A stretch of DNA of 64,000 nucleotides, taken from contig NC_046358.1 in the NCBI RefSeq assembly GCF_004027225.2, positions 6,231,284-6,295,283 of the forward strand. Direction: 5' to 3'. The stretch's first letter is position 1; every line of letters begins with the position of its first letter. Source of the stretch: Strigops habroptila (lineage: Eukaryota; Chordata; Aves; Psittaciformes; Psittacidae). Shown here piece by piece: positions 36,501-43,541 of the stretch. The notes under the pieces are model-generated. The model saw nothing but the letters and a program-made list of their open reading frames with translations. It was not told the DNA's origin and made no database searches. A program made the position numbers and the translations under genes.

Positions 36501-39500
36501 ATGCTACAGAATTAAAACCTACAGGGAAGTTTTGAGACAAAGCATGAAGGAGCAAGCACAGGAGTGGACCTTTCTCAGAGGAAGAACAGGAGTATGTTGC
36601 AGAGCTGTCAGCCTGGCCACATTCTGAACAGTGGGGCTGCACCCATGGCTATGAAATCCCTATTTCCAAATTTCCTTTAAGGGACTGCTGCAGAAAACAC
36701 TCTTCTTTCCAAATATCCCTCTCTAGCACAGACAGCTCTGTTCCAGGCTTCAGTGTGACCAGCACAGCACCAGATGGGACCAGCACAGTCCTGGATGGGA
36801 CCACACAGTGCTGAATGAGACGAGCACAGTGATGGATGGGACTAGTGCAGCATGGGACGGGAGCAGTGTAGCACCAGTTGGGCTCCTGGGCAGCAGCAGA
36901 CACTGCATTGATGAACCCAACACAAGTCACGGGATTCGGAAGCCACCAGACACCATGCTTGGGCGCTAGTACTGGTCCAACAGACCAGTCTTAGAGGCTT
37001 TCTACAATCTCATCTGTACATTGGGACCTCAGGTTTCCTCCCCTCTGAAAGTGGTAGCAGTGGTTGGCTGCCTTATGTCAGAGGGGATGAGGATCACCTG
37101 GAAGATAGGGCCTGAGCTGTACACGACTCCAGCATCTCCCATCCGGTGCTGCTGACATCCTCCTTCAGTGGGAGCAGACCGTATGCACAGATGTGCTTCC
37201 ACCTCCTGCCAAGCCCTCCCTTTGTTTACTCTGCAAGCACTTCACCAAAGTCTTTCCTGCTTCTCCCCACCAAGATGATGGCTCTGTCTCCACTGTTTAA
37301 CCTTGCTTTGGATGCATACATTCCTGCCCTCCTGCTCTGAGTTGCAACCTCTGTCCTAGCTCTGGCCTTACAGTGCAGTTAAAGGGTTCTCCCACTTCTG
37401 CTGAGACGAGCATTTAGGCCAGTGGATCCCCAGCACATGCAGGCAGTTGCTCAACAGATGAAGGTTTTGATTTAGAAAGAGTATCTCAAATGTTTATCAG
37501 TTTCTTGGCCACTACAGGGGGACATACAAATGAGCCTCAGCCTCTGTGGAGAAAGTACTGACCTAGAGTCTTCCAAAAGAAGTTCAAGTCTCTCCCTGTC
37601 TTCCCTGCCACAATGGAAATCTGTTTCCTGGTGATGACCCTGCAGTGATGATGCTGTAGGCTCAGGGAACTGTGTGTTCAGCTCTGGTTTCATCCTGCTG
37701 CTAGCACTTCTGCAGGTGTAAGTACCACTTTGAGACAGTGAGGAACAGCACAGACATGAAATGGAGTAAGCATGAGATGGAGCCTATAGACTTTTGAAAT
37801 AGGAAAATCTGGGAACTATTATTTTAGGATTCATATTTTTTGGCTGCACCAGGTCTCTCTGTATCTGTGCTCCAGACCCCACTGGAATCTCTGACTGGCA
37901 AGTCCCAAGCAAAATGTAAAGAAAAAAGTTTTGCCTTACCCAGCACCTGGCTGACTAACCACGGATATGTCACTGACCAAGTTTACCAGGCATGGGAATA
38001 GAGGCCCAAAATGCTGTATGTGTCCCCATGAGGGATTACCATCGGTCCCAGAGACCCAGCCTCCCATTACGGGAGAGCTCCCCTGTCTAGCAACTGGAAG
38101 AGATAAGAAGTGGATGACCACATCTGCCTGAGCTCTTCGTCCTCCCTGTGTGCAGAGATGGTGAGAAGCAGCTTACACAGCATGAAACTCACTCAGACCA
38201 AAGGTTAGTCCAAGACCTAAACACCACTTAACTGCTATTTATGTTCCTTTTGTAGGCATAAGAGGGGTAGAAGTGTGTACAGGCTTCTTTCAAGAGTAAT
38301 ACTCATCCATTAATAGCCTCTCTTTATCTTCAGGGGAAGCTCCTCTTACAAGTTGTACCAGCAGTACTCTCAGCCTACTCGCTACATACAGTCCTGCTAC
38401 TCTGGGCCAGGACAATATTAAAGGAAAGCACACAGTAGGCACTAAACCCAGTTTGCACTCAAGCAGCAGCCCACAGAGACAAGTAGCTTCCCTTCTGCTG
38501 TCCCCCACCATGAGCTCCAGAAGATGCTGCTTGTCACATCGCTCAGGCATACAGGATCACACAGTGAGGGAGCACATCACTGTGCATTCCCCAGGGAAGC
38601 TGGGTTAGCGCTACTGAGACAGCCTGAATTGCCATTTTGCAACTTCTAACAGTGGAGACCTCCACTAGCATGTAGGCTATTTTCTTGTCTTGATGTCTCT
38701 CTTTTAAAAGGGGGTAAAGATGATGCTTTGAAAAGCATAGAGTCAAAACAGAGCTGTGTTTGTATGAACATCCAAAGTCATCTTTGAAGGTATTTTTCAT
38801 ACTATGAAATACAGAAATATAGTGAAGAAACAAACCCACTGGGGTACTGGGTTAAAAGGAAACAGAGCTCCTGTTTGGTTGGTTTATTCTGGCTTCATTC
38901 TGACACCAGTAAAGCACAGTGGTGAATGTGACTCACAAGATAAGGCTTTTGAAGAGTTTCACATCAGTGATAAGAGCTGAGAGAGAAAGTAAGAGCTCTC
39001 TGAGTGCAGCTGTAATAGACCATAAGTGAAGAGATGGGTGCCCACAGGAACAGAAATGCTGGACTGGGCAGGAGACAAGCAGATGAAATGGGTAAGCAGG
39101 CACTGCATGGAGGGTTAGCTTCATTGATGGTGGGTCCTTCTGGCAGAAAAAGATGAGCAAAGTTGCCTAAGTTCAAGAGCAGTGTGTGGCCTCCTGAGCG
39201 AAAGGAGACTGACAATGCTGTTAGTAATCATTGTATATGTAAGTCCTGTTAGCAGAGGCTAAGTGAAATAAAAGAAGCATTTTGTGTTCTTTGGAGATTT
39301 CCCCTCCAAGCAGATATCACTCTCCTTAAGATCCTCCCCAAAAAAACAAACCCATCATATAATCACAGGCTCATGCAGGTTGGATGGAAGCTCAGGAGGT
39401 CTCTAATCCAACCTCCTGCTCAGAGCAGGCTCAACACTAAAACCAAAGCCTCAGGGCTTTGTCCAGATACGTCTTGGAAACCTCCAGGACTGTGTCTGTG

Positions 39501-42500
39501 GGCAGCCTCATCCACTCCTAATTCTCCTTACAGTGAGAAATAGTTTCCTTATACCCAGTCTAAACCTTCCCTGTTCCAATTCATGACCACTCATCCTCCT
39601 GCCTTACGCTTATGGAAAGAGCCTGGCTCCATCTCTTCAGTAACTTCCTCACCAGTGCAGGCAGCTCCTGCTCCGCCTGGAGCTGCCTCTCCTTCAGCTG
39701 AGCCAGCCCAGCTCCCTCAGAGGAGAAGCTCTCAGCCCCAGCTATCTCAGTGACCACCCCTCCATGCACTCCGAGTTATCAGCATCTTTCTGTCCAAAAC
39801 TGGACACAGATTTGTATTTCAGACAGTTTTACAATTGTCAGGAACAGAGGGATAATCCCTTCCTGCTGCCTGTCTACCACCACCCTCCTGTTGCGAGCTG
39901 CTGCCTTTGCTGCTGGGGCAGATGCACTGGGCCAGTGCAGCCATCCCAGGGGCAGGAGTCAGTATTTGTCCTTGCTGAATTCTGTGAGGTTTCTGTCAAC
40001 TCATTCCTCCTCCTTCCCTCTGAATGGCAGCCCCACACTTATTCAGAATAGTATTTATTTGTTTCAGTGTCAAGCACACAGACCTTTTTGAGGATGCATC
40101 TGCAGACTTGCCTTTGTTACTTCTTTGTCACAATTTAGACGAACAATACAAAGAACCATTTTTTAAAGACCAAGATGACTCATGAGGAGTGTTAATGTTC
40201 AGGAAAGGAGAGTAGTTTAGAGACATTGAATCTTGCCCCAAAGGAGCACAGCCTCTGCAGTAAAGGTCCATCCATCTTTTCTTTCCGCTTCCTTTCTGAA
40301 CAGAAGACATTACCCTCAGAATAAGTTTCATACTGGCATTTTACAGCCAAAATTCCTGGCCTGCTCTAAGAAGAAAATGCTTGCTGAACAATATCTGGAA
40401 AAGTTTGCCCATCTTTGAAGCAAAGGCACTGGCAACTTTGTGAGCTATTGTGCATGGTGATGCTTTGCACAGTTCCATGCAAAAAGAACTTCTCAACACA
40501 TCTCAAGATCCCAGATGATTTGCTGGATTTAGTAAGATAATGTAAGTGTATTCCTTCCTCCGATGGTGTCATGCAGAGTGAGAACAAAGAGGGTGATGTA
40601 TTATGTTCTGGCTCCTGTATCACCAACAGATTTGGTAGGCGAGAAGCAGCTACAGAATCCCTTCTCATCTGCACGAAGAGAAAGTATCAGCTTGACTTTC
40701 ACACTCCAGCAGAAGTTTGTGGTGCTGGCAGTTGGGGAAAAAACCTACACAAAGAATTAATAATCCTTTGTACTTGTAAGCTGAGCACAACGATGCCTGA
40801 GTCACGCAACATAGTTAACATGAAGGCAAGGGCAGGCTACTCCCAGAAGCAGCAAAGGGCCGGTTAAATGAGGCAGGACAGAGCCAGCCCGCACATGGCC
40901 ACCGCACTCTTTAAACACACTATCCTGGCAGGTGGCACCAGATGGCACTCTTACACAAAAGCTTCTCTTCACAGGGTCTGCTCGCAGGCAGAAGTTGTGT
41001 TTAAGCTATAAAGAGGTACCACCTACACCGGTCAGGGGTTCCGTGGCTTCTGACTGCAGCCCATGTTGCACCCAGGTAAAAGGGTTGGTGCCCATACATA
41101 CTATTTTCACTTCGATAAGGGAATAAATGGTCAGTGCATAACGCACTTTGTATCAGCACAGCTTCGTCCATGCTGGATGTACATGGAAGTAGGGAAAGCA
41201 CAAGTCTCCTAACAACAGGTCTCTCAGGCAAGGCCTTGAGTGCACAGTCCTGGGCTGACATGCCCTTGGAAGCCCTTCAGGACACAGCAGGACTCTGCCC
41301 GTACAGCCCAACCGGAGCCAGTCCTTGAGGCACGGAGGGATCTTGGACCACAAGTGTGGTGCACTGAACCTTTATGCAAACCCTGCATCTCCACTGTCTC
41401 CTCCACAAGAGAGGCAGCATAAAAGGCTTTAGGTATCTGTTGGGTAGCAAAGCAGAAACGGATTCACCAGATGTTCGATGGCTACAGCCCTCCTCTCCCT
41501 GTCCCCTGCTCCTGTGCCACGGTGCTGGCATCTCCCCTGCTCCGGGTGTAAGGGTAGTCACCAGAGTCACCCATAGCACTACAGTGGGATCGCTGAAGGG
41601 TTGTGACATGGGAGTCACAAACCACGGCTAAAACCCGTGTCCAGGGCAGGCACACTGCCCCGTGGCTGCGGCTGCTCAGAGGCTGCCCGGGACCCCCTTC
41701 TGCCTCCGAGCTGGATCCTCTGGCAGAGGGGCTGCAGGATTCACAGCATGGACTTCCACAGAGAGCTCGGGCAGGGCAGCAAAACGCCTCTCAGGGAGAG
41801 CTGCTGGTGTGGGGACTCGCCTGACTCCTCGGAGAGGCTGGGCAGTTTCCCCAGAGGTGAACAATGCCCCTTTGGTTCCTGGGACTGGCAACACATTTTC
41901 CTCCGAAGTCACTCTCCCCTCCCTCACCCTTCTCTCCAAAGTAAATCAGCCCGGCCCCAGCGCCAAGCAGGAGATGCTTCATCTCCCAAACGCCACTCTG
42001 ATGGAAAGTTAGAAGCAAACGGGAGCGAAGGCGCTGAGCCCGGAGCTCTCCCGATGGCACCGGCCGTGTCTCCGGTGCTGCCCGAGCGGAGCTGCGGCAG
42101 GTTGTTCCCTCCCCGCCCGGGACCGCTCGCTTCGCCCCTAGCCGTCAGTCATAGAACCACAAAACCAACTAGGCTGGAAAAGACCTTTAAGATCATCAAG
42201 TCCCAACGAAGCGCGTTGTAAGAAGAAAACCCTGTGGTTCCGCGGCGGGCGCTCCGCGGCAGGACGCCGGCGGGGCCGGTCCCGGTCTCGGGGGCACTGG
42301 CTGTGTGCGGGCACCCCGCGCACCCCGCGCTCAGGGACGGGACCCCGGCACACGCAGCCCCGGTATGTCCCGTCCTCACTGGGGAGGATGGGGAGGACAG
42401 GGGGGTGCCGGGCTGCCGGCGGTCCCTTACCACATTGCTGAGGAAGTCCGCCTCGCTGAAGTCGCTGAGGTCGAGGAAGCCGGTGCCGGCGGCGGGGAAG

Positions 42501-42538
42501 AGCCGCTCGGCGGGGAAGGGCTCCAGGATACTGTCCAT
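344..42538 (-). CDS. CREB3L1: CREB3L1 (OASIS), ER-anchored bZIP transcription factor, 3' partial, 11 exons seen
   Basis: Minus-strand gene joined from exons 42538-42431, 18305-18077, 13612-13452, 11826-11748, 10812-10652, 10055-9906, 9171-9113, 7262-7194, 5258-5159, 1167-1053 and 590-344. All introns are GT-AG and all phases agree, giving 492 codons plus 2 bases; the human protein is about 519 residues, so only a short last exon is missing. Seen in order: acidic N-terminus (about 1-112), psi-K-x-E motifs at K106, K131 and K178, Pro/Ser-rich 194-246, bZIP basic region with N295-x7-R303, zipper L313-Y320-L327-L334-L341-L348, hydrophobic helix about 368-389, and RSLL at 414-417. By family knowledge the protein sits in the ER membrane, is cut by S1P then S2P under stress, and its N-terminal part activates secretory and collagen genes. 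The start ATG at 42538 has a strong GCACCATGG context. Confidence 0.96.
591..1052 (-). other. CREB3L1: CREB3L1 intron 10 (462 bp)
   Basis: Bounded by donor GTAAGA next to 1053 and acceptor TTTTCCAG next to 590. Short open frames cross it on both strands but none resembles a known protein, and no repeat is seen. Confidence 0.9.
1053..1167 (-). CDS. CREB3L1: CREB3L1 coding exon 10 (transmembrane helix)
   Basis: The acceptor CTCTCTAG precedes 1167 and the donor GTAAGA follows 1053. It enters in phase 0 and leaves in phase 1. It encodes residues 373-410, starting [12 protein letters not shown] and then MPCLPEF. This is the membrane-spanning helix and the beginning of the luminal side. The break between exons 9 and 10 falls inside the helix. 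In the family the hydrophobic stretch is the S2P substrate and ER anchor. Confidence 0.96.
3213..3640 (+). repeat. Old, diverged CR1 LINE fragment
   Basis: The order of blocks matches the 3' part of CR1: a 'gtgtccagctttggg' block, then 'aagatgtgggacaattgg', a 'gcagggaagattgag' block, 'gaaagataacaaagg', and 'actggctggacaaat'. It is clearly more diverged than the other CR1 copies in the window and lacks the terminal octamer repeats, so boundaries are approximate. Confidence 0.6.
4399..4462 (-). repeat. CR1 3'-end fragment (64 bp)
   Basis: Reads as the reverse complement of the CR1 3' terminus. It has the TCATAGAATCATAGAATGG terminal repeat, then the 'ttgggttggaaaggacctt' block, and ends at 'ccaacccccc'. 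Only the last ~60 bp of the element are present, typical of 5'-truncated CR1 insertions. Confidence 0.9.
5159..5258 (-). CDS. CREB3L1: CREB3L1 coding exon 9 (end of leucine zipper, pre-membrane)
   Basis: The acceptor CTATCACAG precedes 5258 and the donor GTATAA follows 5159. It enters in phase 2 (completing R339) and leaves in phase 0. Residues 340-372 begin [10 protein letters not shown], with the last zipper leucines L341 and L348, then [12 protein letters not shown], then the start of the hydrophobic helix. The frame has no usable ATG before it and was found by splice logic and family resemblance. Confidence 0.95.
5259..7193 (-). other. CREB3L1: CREB3L1 intron 8 (about 1.9 kb)
   Basis: Between donor GTAAGA at exon 8 and the exon 9 acceptor. 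It includes a G-rich tract at 6332-6352 (runs of 9, 6 and 3 G on the plus strand). Open frames of up to 166 codons are present but show no domain, and none is supported by splice signals. Confidence 0.9.
7194..7262 (-). CDS. CREB3L1: CREB3L1 coding exon 8 (leucine zipper core)
   Basis: The acceptor TTCCTGCAG precedes 7262 and the donor GTAAGA follows 7194. Phase 2 in, phase 2 out. Residues 317-338, with split codons K316 and R339, carry zipper positions Y320, L327 and L334 and the conserved [16 protein letters not shown] block. Tyrosine rather than leucine at the second heptad d position fits the aromatic residue found there in this family. Confidence 0.96.
7263..9112 (-). other. CREB3L1: CREB3L1 intron 7 (about 1.85 kb)
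   Basis: Between donor GTAAGT at exon 7 and the exon 8 acceptor. No repeat or additional coding exon is recognised. Confidence 0.9.
9113..9171 (-). CDS. CREB3L1: CREB3L1 coding exon 7 (DNA-contacting basic region)
   Basis: The acceptor CCCTCACAG precedes 9171 and the consensus donor GTAAGT follows 9113. Phase 0 in, phase 2 out. Residues 297-315 read [19 protein letters not shown], the second half of the basic region and zipper position L313. The exon is only 59 bp. Skipping it would remove the basic region and shift the frame. Confidence 0.96.
9172..9905 (-). other. CREB3L1: CREB3L1 intron 6 (734 bp)
   Basis: Donor GTGACT at exon 6, acceptor CCCTCACAG at exon 7. Read-through from exon 6 would add seven codons and then stop, which would remove half of the basic region and all of the zipper. 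No repeat is seen. Confidence 0.9.
9906..10055 (-). CDS. CREB3L1: CREB3L1 coding exon 6 (N-terminal half of bZIP)
   Basis: The acceptor TGTTTCAG precedes 10055 and the donor GTGACT follows 9906. Phase 0 on both sides. Residues 247-296 include [19 protein letters not shown] and end in [11 protein letters not shown], the start of the basic region. This block is almost invariant in CREB3-family proteins and is the clearest identification in the window. Confidence 0.97.
10056..10651 (-). other. CREB3L1: CREB3L1 intron 5 (596 bp)
   Basis: Donor GTAAGG at exon 5, acceptor TGTTTCAG at exon 6. No repeat or other gene is recognised. Confidence 0.9.
10652..10812 (-). CDS. CREB3L1: CREB3L1 coding exon 5 (Pro/Ser-rich, TPPSS degron-like)
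   Basis: The acceptor TTTCCCAG precedes 10812 and the donor GTAAGG follows 10652. Phase 1 in, phase 0 out. Residues 194-246 include [19 protein letters not shown] and [11 protein letters not shown]202-P-P-S-S206 fits the T-P-x-x-S phosphodegron read by FBXW7, and CREB3L1 has, to my knowledge, been described as an FBXW7 substrate. The acceptor is followed directly by TAG, making a CAGTAG tandem acceptor. Use of the second AG would start the exon at 10809 and drop Val193. Confidence 0.95.
10813..11747 (-). other. CREB3L1: CREB3L1 intron 4 (935 bp)
   Basis: Donor GTAAGA at exon 4; the acceptor end is the CAGTAG tandem site. No repeat is seen. Confidence 0.9.
11748..11826 (-). CDS. CREB3L1: CREB3L1 coding exon 4 (IKAEP motif)
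   Basis: The acceptor CTTCCACAG precedes 11826 and the donor GTAAGA follows 11748. Phase 0 in, phase 1 out. Residues 167-192 include [15 protein letters not shown]177-K-A-E180 is a psi-K-x-E SUMO-type motif conserved in the family. Confidence 0.94.
11827..13451 (-). other. CREB3L1: CREB3L1 intron 3 (about 1.6 kb)
   Basis: Donor GTGAGC at exon 3, acceptor CTTCCACAG at exon 4. No repeat or coding signal is recognised. Confidence 0.9.
13452..13612 (-). CDS. CREB3L1: CREB3L1 coding exon 3
   Basis: The acceptor ATGTTTCAG precedes 13612 and the donor GTGAGC follows 13452. Phase 1 in (E113 split), phase 0 out. Residues 114-166 include [14 protein letters not shown], conserved in the family, with the psi-K-x-E motif V130-K-Q-E133. 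The rest is Leu/Pro-rich and less conserved. Confidence 0.95.
13613..18076 (-). other. CREB3L1: CREB3L1 intron 2 (about 4.5 kb)
   Basis: Donor GTGAGT at exon 2, acceptor ATGTTTCAG at exon 3. No CR1 copy and no extra coding exon are recognised. Open frames up to 146 codons have no recognisable product. Confidence 0.9.
18077..18305 (-). CDS. CREB3L1: CREB3L1 coding exon 2 (acidic activation region)
   Basis: The acceptor CTTCCCTCAG precedes 18305 and the donor GTGAGT follows 18077. Phase 0 in, phase 1 out. Residues 37-112 are acidic and aromatic: [26 protein letters not shown], then [18 protein letters not shown] and PVKTEE. The last holds the first psi-K-x-E motif (V105-K-T-E108). By family knowledge this is the transactivation region. 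The first internal Met, M49, could start a shortened protein. Confidence 0.97.
20162..20174. promoter_or_regulatory. MARE / AP-1-like site in intron 1
   Basis: AGCTGAGTCAGCA matches the 13-bp Maf recognition element TGCTGAGTCAGCA at 12 of 13 positions and contains the AP-1 core TGAGTCA. Family knowledge: bound by Maf, NRF2-Maf or AP-1 dimers. One such match in 64 kb could be chance. Confidence 0.4.
24570..24990. promoter_or_regulatory. Intronic CpG island, candidate independent promoter
   Basis: A compact stretch dense in CpG sits in otherwise AT-balanced intron sequence, 17.6 kb from the CREB3L1 start and 6 kb from exon 2. It contains an inverted pair of CCAAT boxes and GC-rich elements but no clear TATA. 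A possible minus-strand donor AAG-GTACTG ends at 24479. A transcript from here joined to exon 2 could begin translation at M49. It could instead serve a noncoding RNA on either strand. No known first exon is recognised. Confidence 0.6.
24768..24828. promoter_or_regulatory. 61-bp imperfect palindrome carrying two opposed CCAAT boxes
   Basis: GGCAGCCGC at 24768-24776 mirrors GCGGCTGCC at 24820-24828. Between them CCCATTGGCC mirrors GGCCAATGGG. ATTGG is at 24785-24789 and CCAAT at 24810-24814. Paired inverted CCAAT boxes are NF-Y sites typical of bidirectional CpG promoters. Confidence 0.7.
25129..25146. repeat. G7-TT-C9 self-complementary homopolymer pair
   Basis: Seven G, two T and nine C in a row form a short perfect hairpin. 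A TG run (25159-25171) and a CR1 follow directly. Low-complexity; it could be affected by sequencing error. Confidence 0.8.
25182..25620 (-). repeat. CR1 LINE copy
   Basis: Reverse complement of the CR1 3' region. It begins at the terminal repeat 'aatcatagaatagaatc', then 'cgggttggaaaagaccttt', and runs through the 'gggcagcctgttccaatg' block to about 25620, where the match fades next to a (CA)8 run. It belongs to the same subgroup as the copy at 42996-43416 (shared AAAAGACCTTTAAGATCA). Confidence 0.93.
25651..25666. repeat. (CA)8 microsatellite
   Basis: Eight CA units about 30 bp beyond the 5'-truncated end of the adjacent CR1. A TG run (25159-25171) lies just beyond its other end. Confidence 0.9.
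27609..27949 (+). repeat. CR1 LINE copy
   Basis: Sense CR1 3' region. It starts in the 'tctgaagggggcctacaag' block and ends with the degraded terminal repeat 'ctgcaagtctatgattat'. An open frame crossing it (27413-27859) is partly CR1-derived and not a gene. It shares its subgroup with the copies at 49262, 50897, 60085 and 63573. Confidence 0.93.
28732..28741. repeat. G10 homopolymer
   Basis: Ten consecutive G on the plus strand in intron 1; simple repeat only. Confidence 0.9.
36758..36882. repeat. 21-bp minisatellite, six units
   Basis: Six head-to-tail units of 21, 21, 20, 21, 21 and 21 bp with the pattern ACCAGCACAG...GATGGG. The units are imperfect (about 60-85% alike by eye). The array stays open on the minus strand, which creates a 93-codon frame of no evident meaning. 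Confidence 0.85.
39357..40035 (-). repeat. Older, longer CR1 LINE copy
   Basis: Reverse complement of CR1, diverged. It starts with 'aatcacaggctcatgcaggt', passes 'tccaacctcctgctcagagc', and reaches the 5' blocks 'tgctgaattctgtgaggtttc' and 'tccctctgaatggcagcc' near 40035. The length and divergence mark an older subgroup than the copies at 49-64 kb. Confidence 0.85.
42149..42207 (-). repeat. CR1 3'-end fragment in intron 1, beside exon 1
   Basis: The terminal part 'tcatagaaccacaaaacc' is followed by 'ggaaaagacctttaagatc'. Only about 60 bp remain, 223 bp inside the intron from the exon 1 donor and within the CpG island. Confidence 0.85.
42431..42538 (-). CDS. CREB3L1: CREB3L1 coding exon 1 (start codon)
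   Basis: The ATG is at 42538 in the context GCACCATGG and the donor GTAAGG follows 42431. It encodes residues 1-36 in phase 0, beginning [15 protein letters not shown] and ending in [14 protein letters not shown]. This matches the CREB3L1 N-terminus far better than CREB3L2. The start is fixed by an in-frame TGA 48 bases upstream. Confidence 0.96.
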
Positions 42539-42586
42539 GGTGCCCGGGGCTCGGCCGCCCGCCGCGCTCCGCCGGCCCGCCCGGGC

Positions 42587-42634
42587 TCACTGCGGCCGCA
42601 CGCTCCGGCCCGCGCCCCGGCGGCGCCGGTCCAT
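42587..42634 (-). CDS. Upstream ORF, 15 codons, Arg-rich
   Basis: ATG at 42634 (context CCCCATGG, with G at +4 but C at -3) reads MDRRRRGAGRSVRPQ and stops at TGA, 48 bases before the CREB3L1 start. An in-frame ATG at 42823 would extend it to 78 codons. It acts only if transcription starts upstream of 42634. Five of its fifteen residues before the stop are arginines in RRRR and R runs, and the peptide has no known function. Confidence 0.45.
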   Translation of the reverse strand: MDRRRRGAGRSVRPQ

Positions 42635-42765
42635 GGGGCGGCGGGGCCAAGGGGCAGCGAGCCGCGCACCGGGGCCCGCAGCGCCCGGGGCAGCAGCTGT
42701 CAGCGCCCCGCTGCCGAGCGCCGGGCGGGCTGCGGCACGGCCCCGGCCGCGCACCGGGAGCCGGC

Positions 42766-42780
42766 GGGGCGGGACTTCCC
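42766..42780. promoter_or_regulatory. CREB3L1: Overlapping GC box and kappaB-like site
   Basis: GGGGCGGGA overlaps GGGACTTCCC, which fits the NF-kappaB consensus GGGRNNYYCC exactly. It lies 233 bp upstream of the start codon in the CpG island. Occupancy is inference. Confidence 0.45.
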
Positions 42781-42961
42781 TCGCCGACACCCCCTTAAGG
42801 CAGCGCGCCCGCCTCCCGGGCATCCTCCCGCACCGACGGGGAGCACGGGCCCGGCGGCCGCCCGCGGCTCCCGCGGCTGCGGAGGGGCCCGAGGGTGATG
42901 CCGCACCCCGGCAGGGCGATGGGCTGAGCAGACCCTCGCTTCAGCAGCCGTCCCTGCCCGC

Positions 42962-43541
42962 AGCTCTGACGAGGACCCCATCCCTAGGGTTGGAATAATG
43001 GAATCAACCGGGTTGGAAAAGACCTTTAAGATCACCAAGTCCAACTGTTCCCCAGCACTGCCAAGGCCGCCACTAAACCATGTCACTGAGGGCCTCATCC
43101 ATACAGTTTGTGAACACTTCCAGGGACAGTGACTCCACCACTGCTCTGGGCAGCCTGTTCCAATGCCTGAGCACACTCTCGGTGAAGAAATTGTTCCTAA
43201 TATCCAACCTAAACCTCCCCTGGGGCAGCTTGAGGCCATTTCCTCTTGTCCCATCACTTGTTACTTGGGAGAAAGGACAGGTCCCCACCTCACTCCAACC
43301 TCCTTTCAGGCAGTTGTAGAGAGCGATAAGGTCCTCCCTGAGCCTTCTCTTCTCCAGACTAAACACCTCCAGGTCCCTCAGCTGTTCCTCATCAGACCGG
43401 TGCTCCAGACTCTTCTCTGGAACAGACATTTCCCTCATGTCAGACACAAGTGCGGTTCATTGAAGGCAATGCAAACATCACTCTGTGCTCAGAGTGTTGC
43501 TGCTGAGCCTGTGGAACCAAAAAGGAGAGGTATTTCTGCAG
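42962..43541. repeat. Copy A of a duplicated ~155-bp segment, split by a CR1
   Basis: The left part (42962-42995) and right part (about 43418-43541) together align to 45050-45203 once the CR1 between them is removed. The right part differs at about 17 of 121 positions by eye (about 86% identity), mostly transitions. It could be a local duplication or two copies of an unnamed dispersed repeat. Confidence 0.8.
42996..43416 (-). repeat. CR1 LINE copy upstream of CREB3L1
   Basis: Reverse complement of CR1: 'gaatcaaccgggttggaaaa' and then the block order shared with 25182-25620. It interrupts copy A. TGGAA occurs at both edges (42991-42995 and 43418-43422), consistent with a 5-bp target duplication. 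It begins 458 bp upstream of the start codon. Confidence 0.93.

Larger units (their letters stand above)
18306..42430 (-). other. CREB3L1: CREB3L1 intron 1 (about 24 kb)
   Basis: Donor GTAAGG at exon 1 and acceptor CTTCCCTCAG at exon 2. The intron holds a MARE/AP-1 site (20162-20174), a CpG island (24570-24990), CR1 copies (25182-25620, 27609-27949, 39357-40035, 42149-42207), short CA/TG and G-run repeats, and a 21-bp minisatellite (36758-36882). Long unique stretches (18.3-24.5, 28-36.7, 40-42 kb) contain no frame I can identify as a real gene. AT-rich homeodomain-like clusters near 29.7 and 34.97 kb may be regulatory. Confidence 0.88.
42030..42960 (-). promoter_or_regulatory. CREB3L1: CREB3L1 CpG-island promoter and first-exon region
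   Basis: Very GC- and CpG-rich sequence surrounds exon 1 on both sides, with no convincing TATA box. It includes GC-box GGGGCGGGA (42766-42774) overlapping a kappaB-type GGGACTTCCC (42771-42780), 233 bp upstream of the ATG. The transcription start cannot be fixed from sequence. A CR1 fragment sits just inside the intronic edge and a larger CR1 just beyond the upstream edge. Confidence 0.85.

Noticed and set aside
42234..42998. Plus-strand frames of 254 and 197 codons over the CREB3L1 promoter
   Set aside because: They lie antisense to CREB3L1 exon 1 in a CpG island where stops are rare; no family resemblance.
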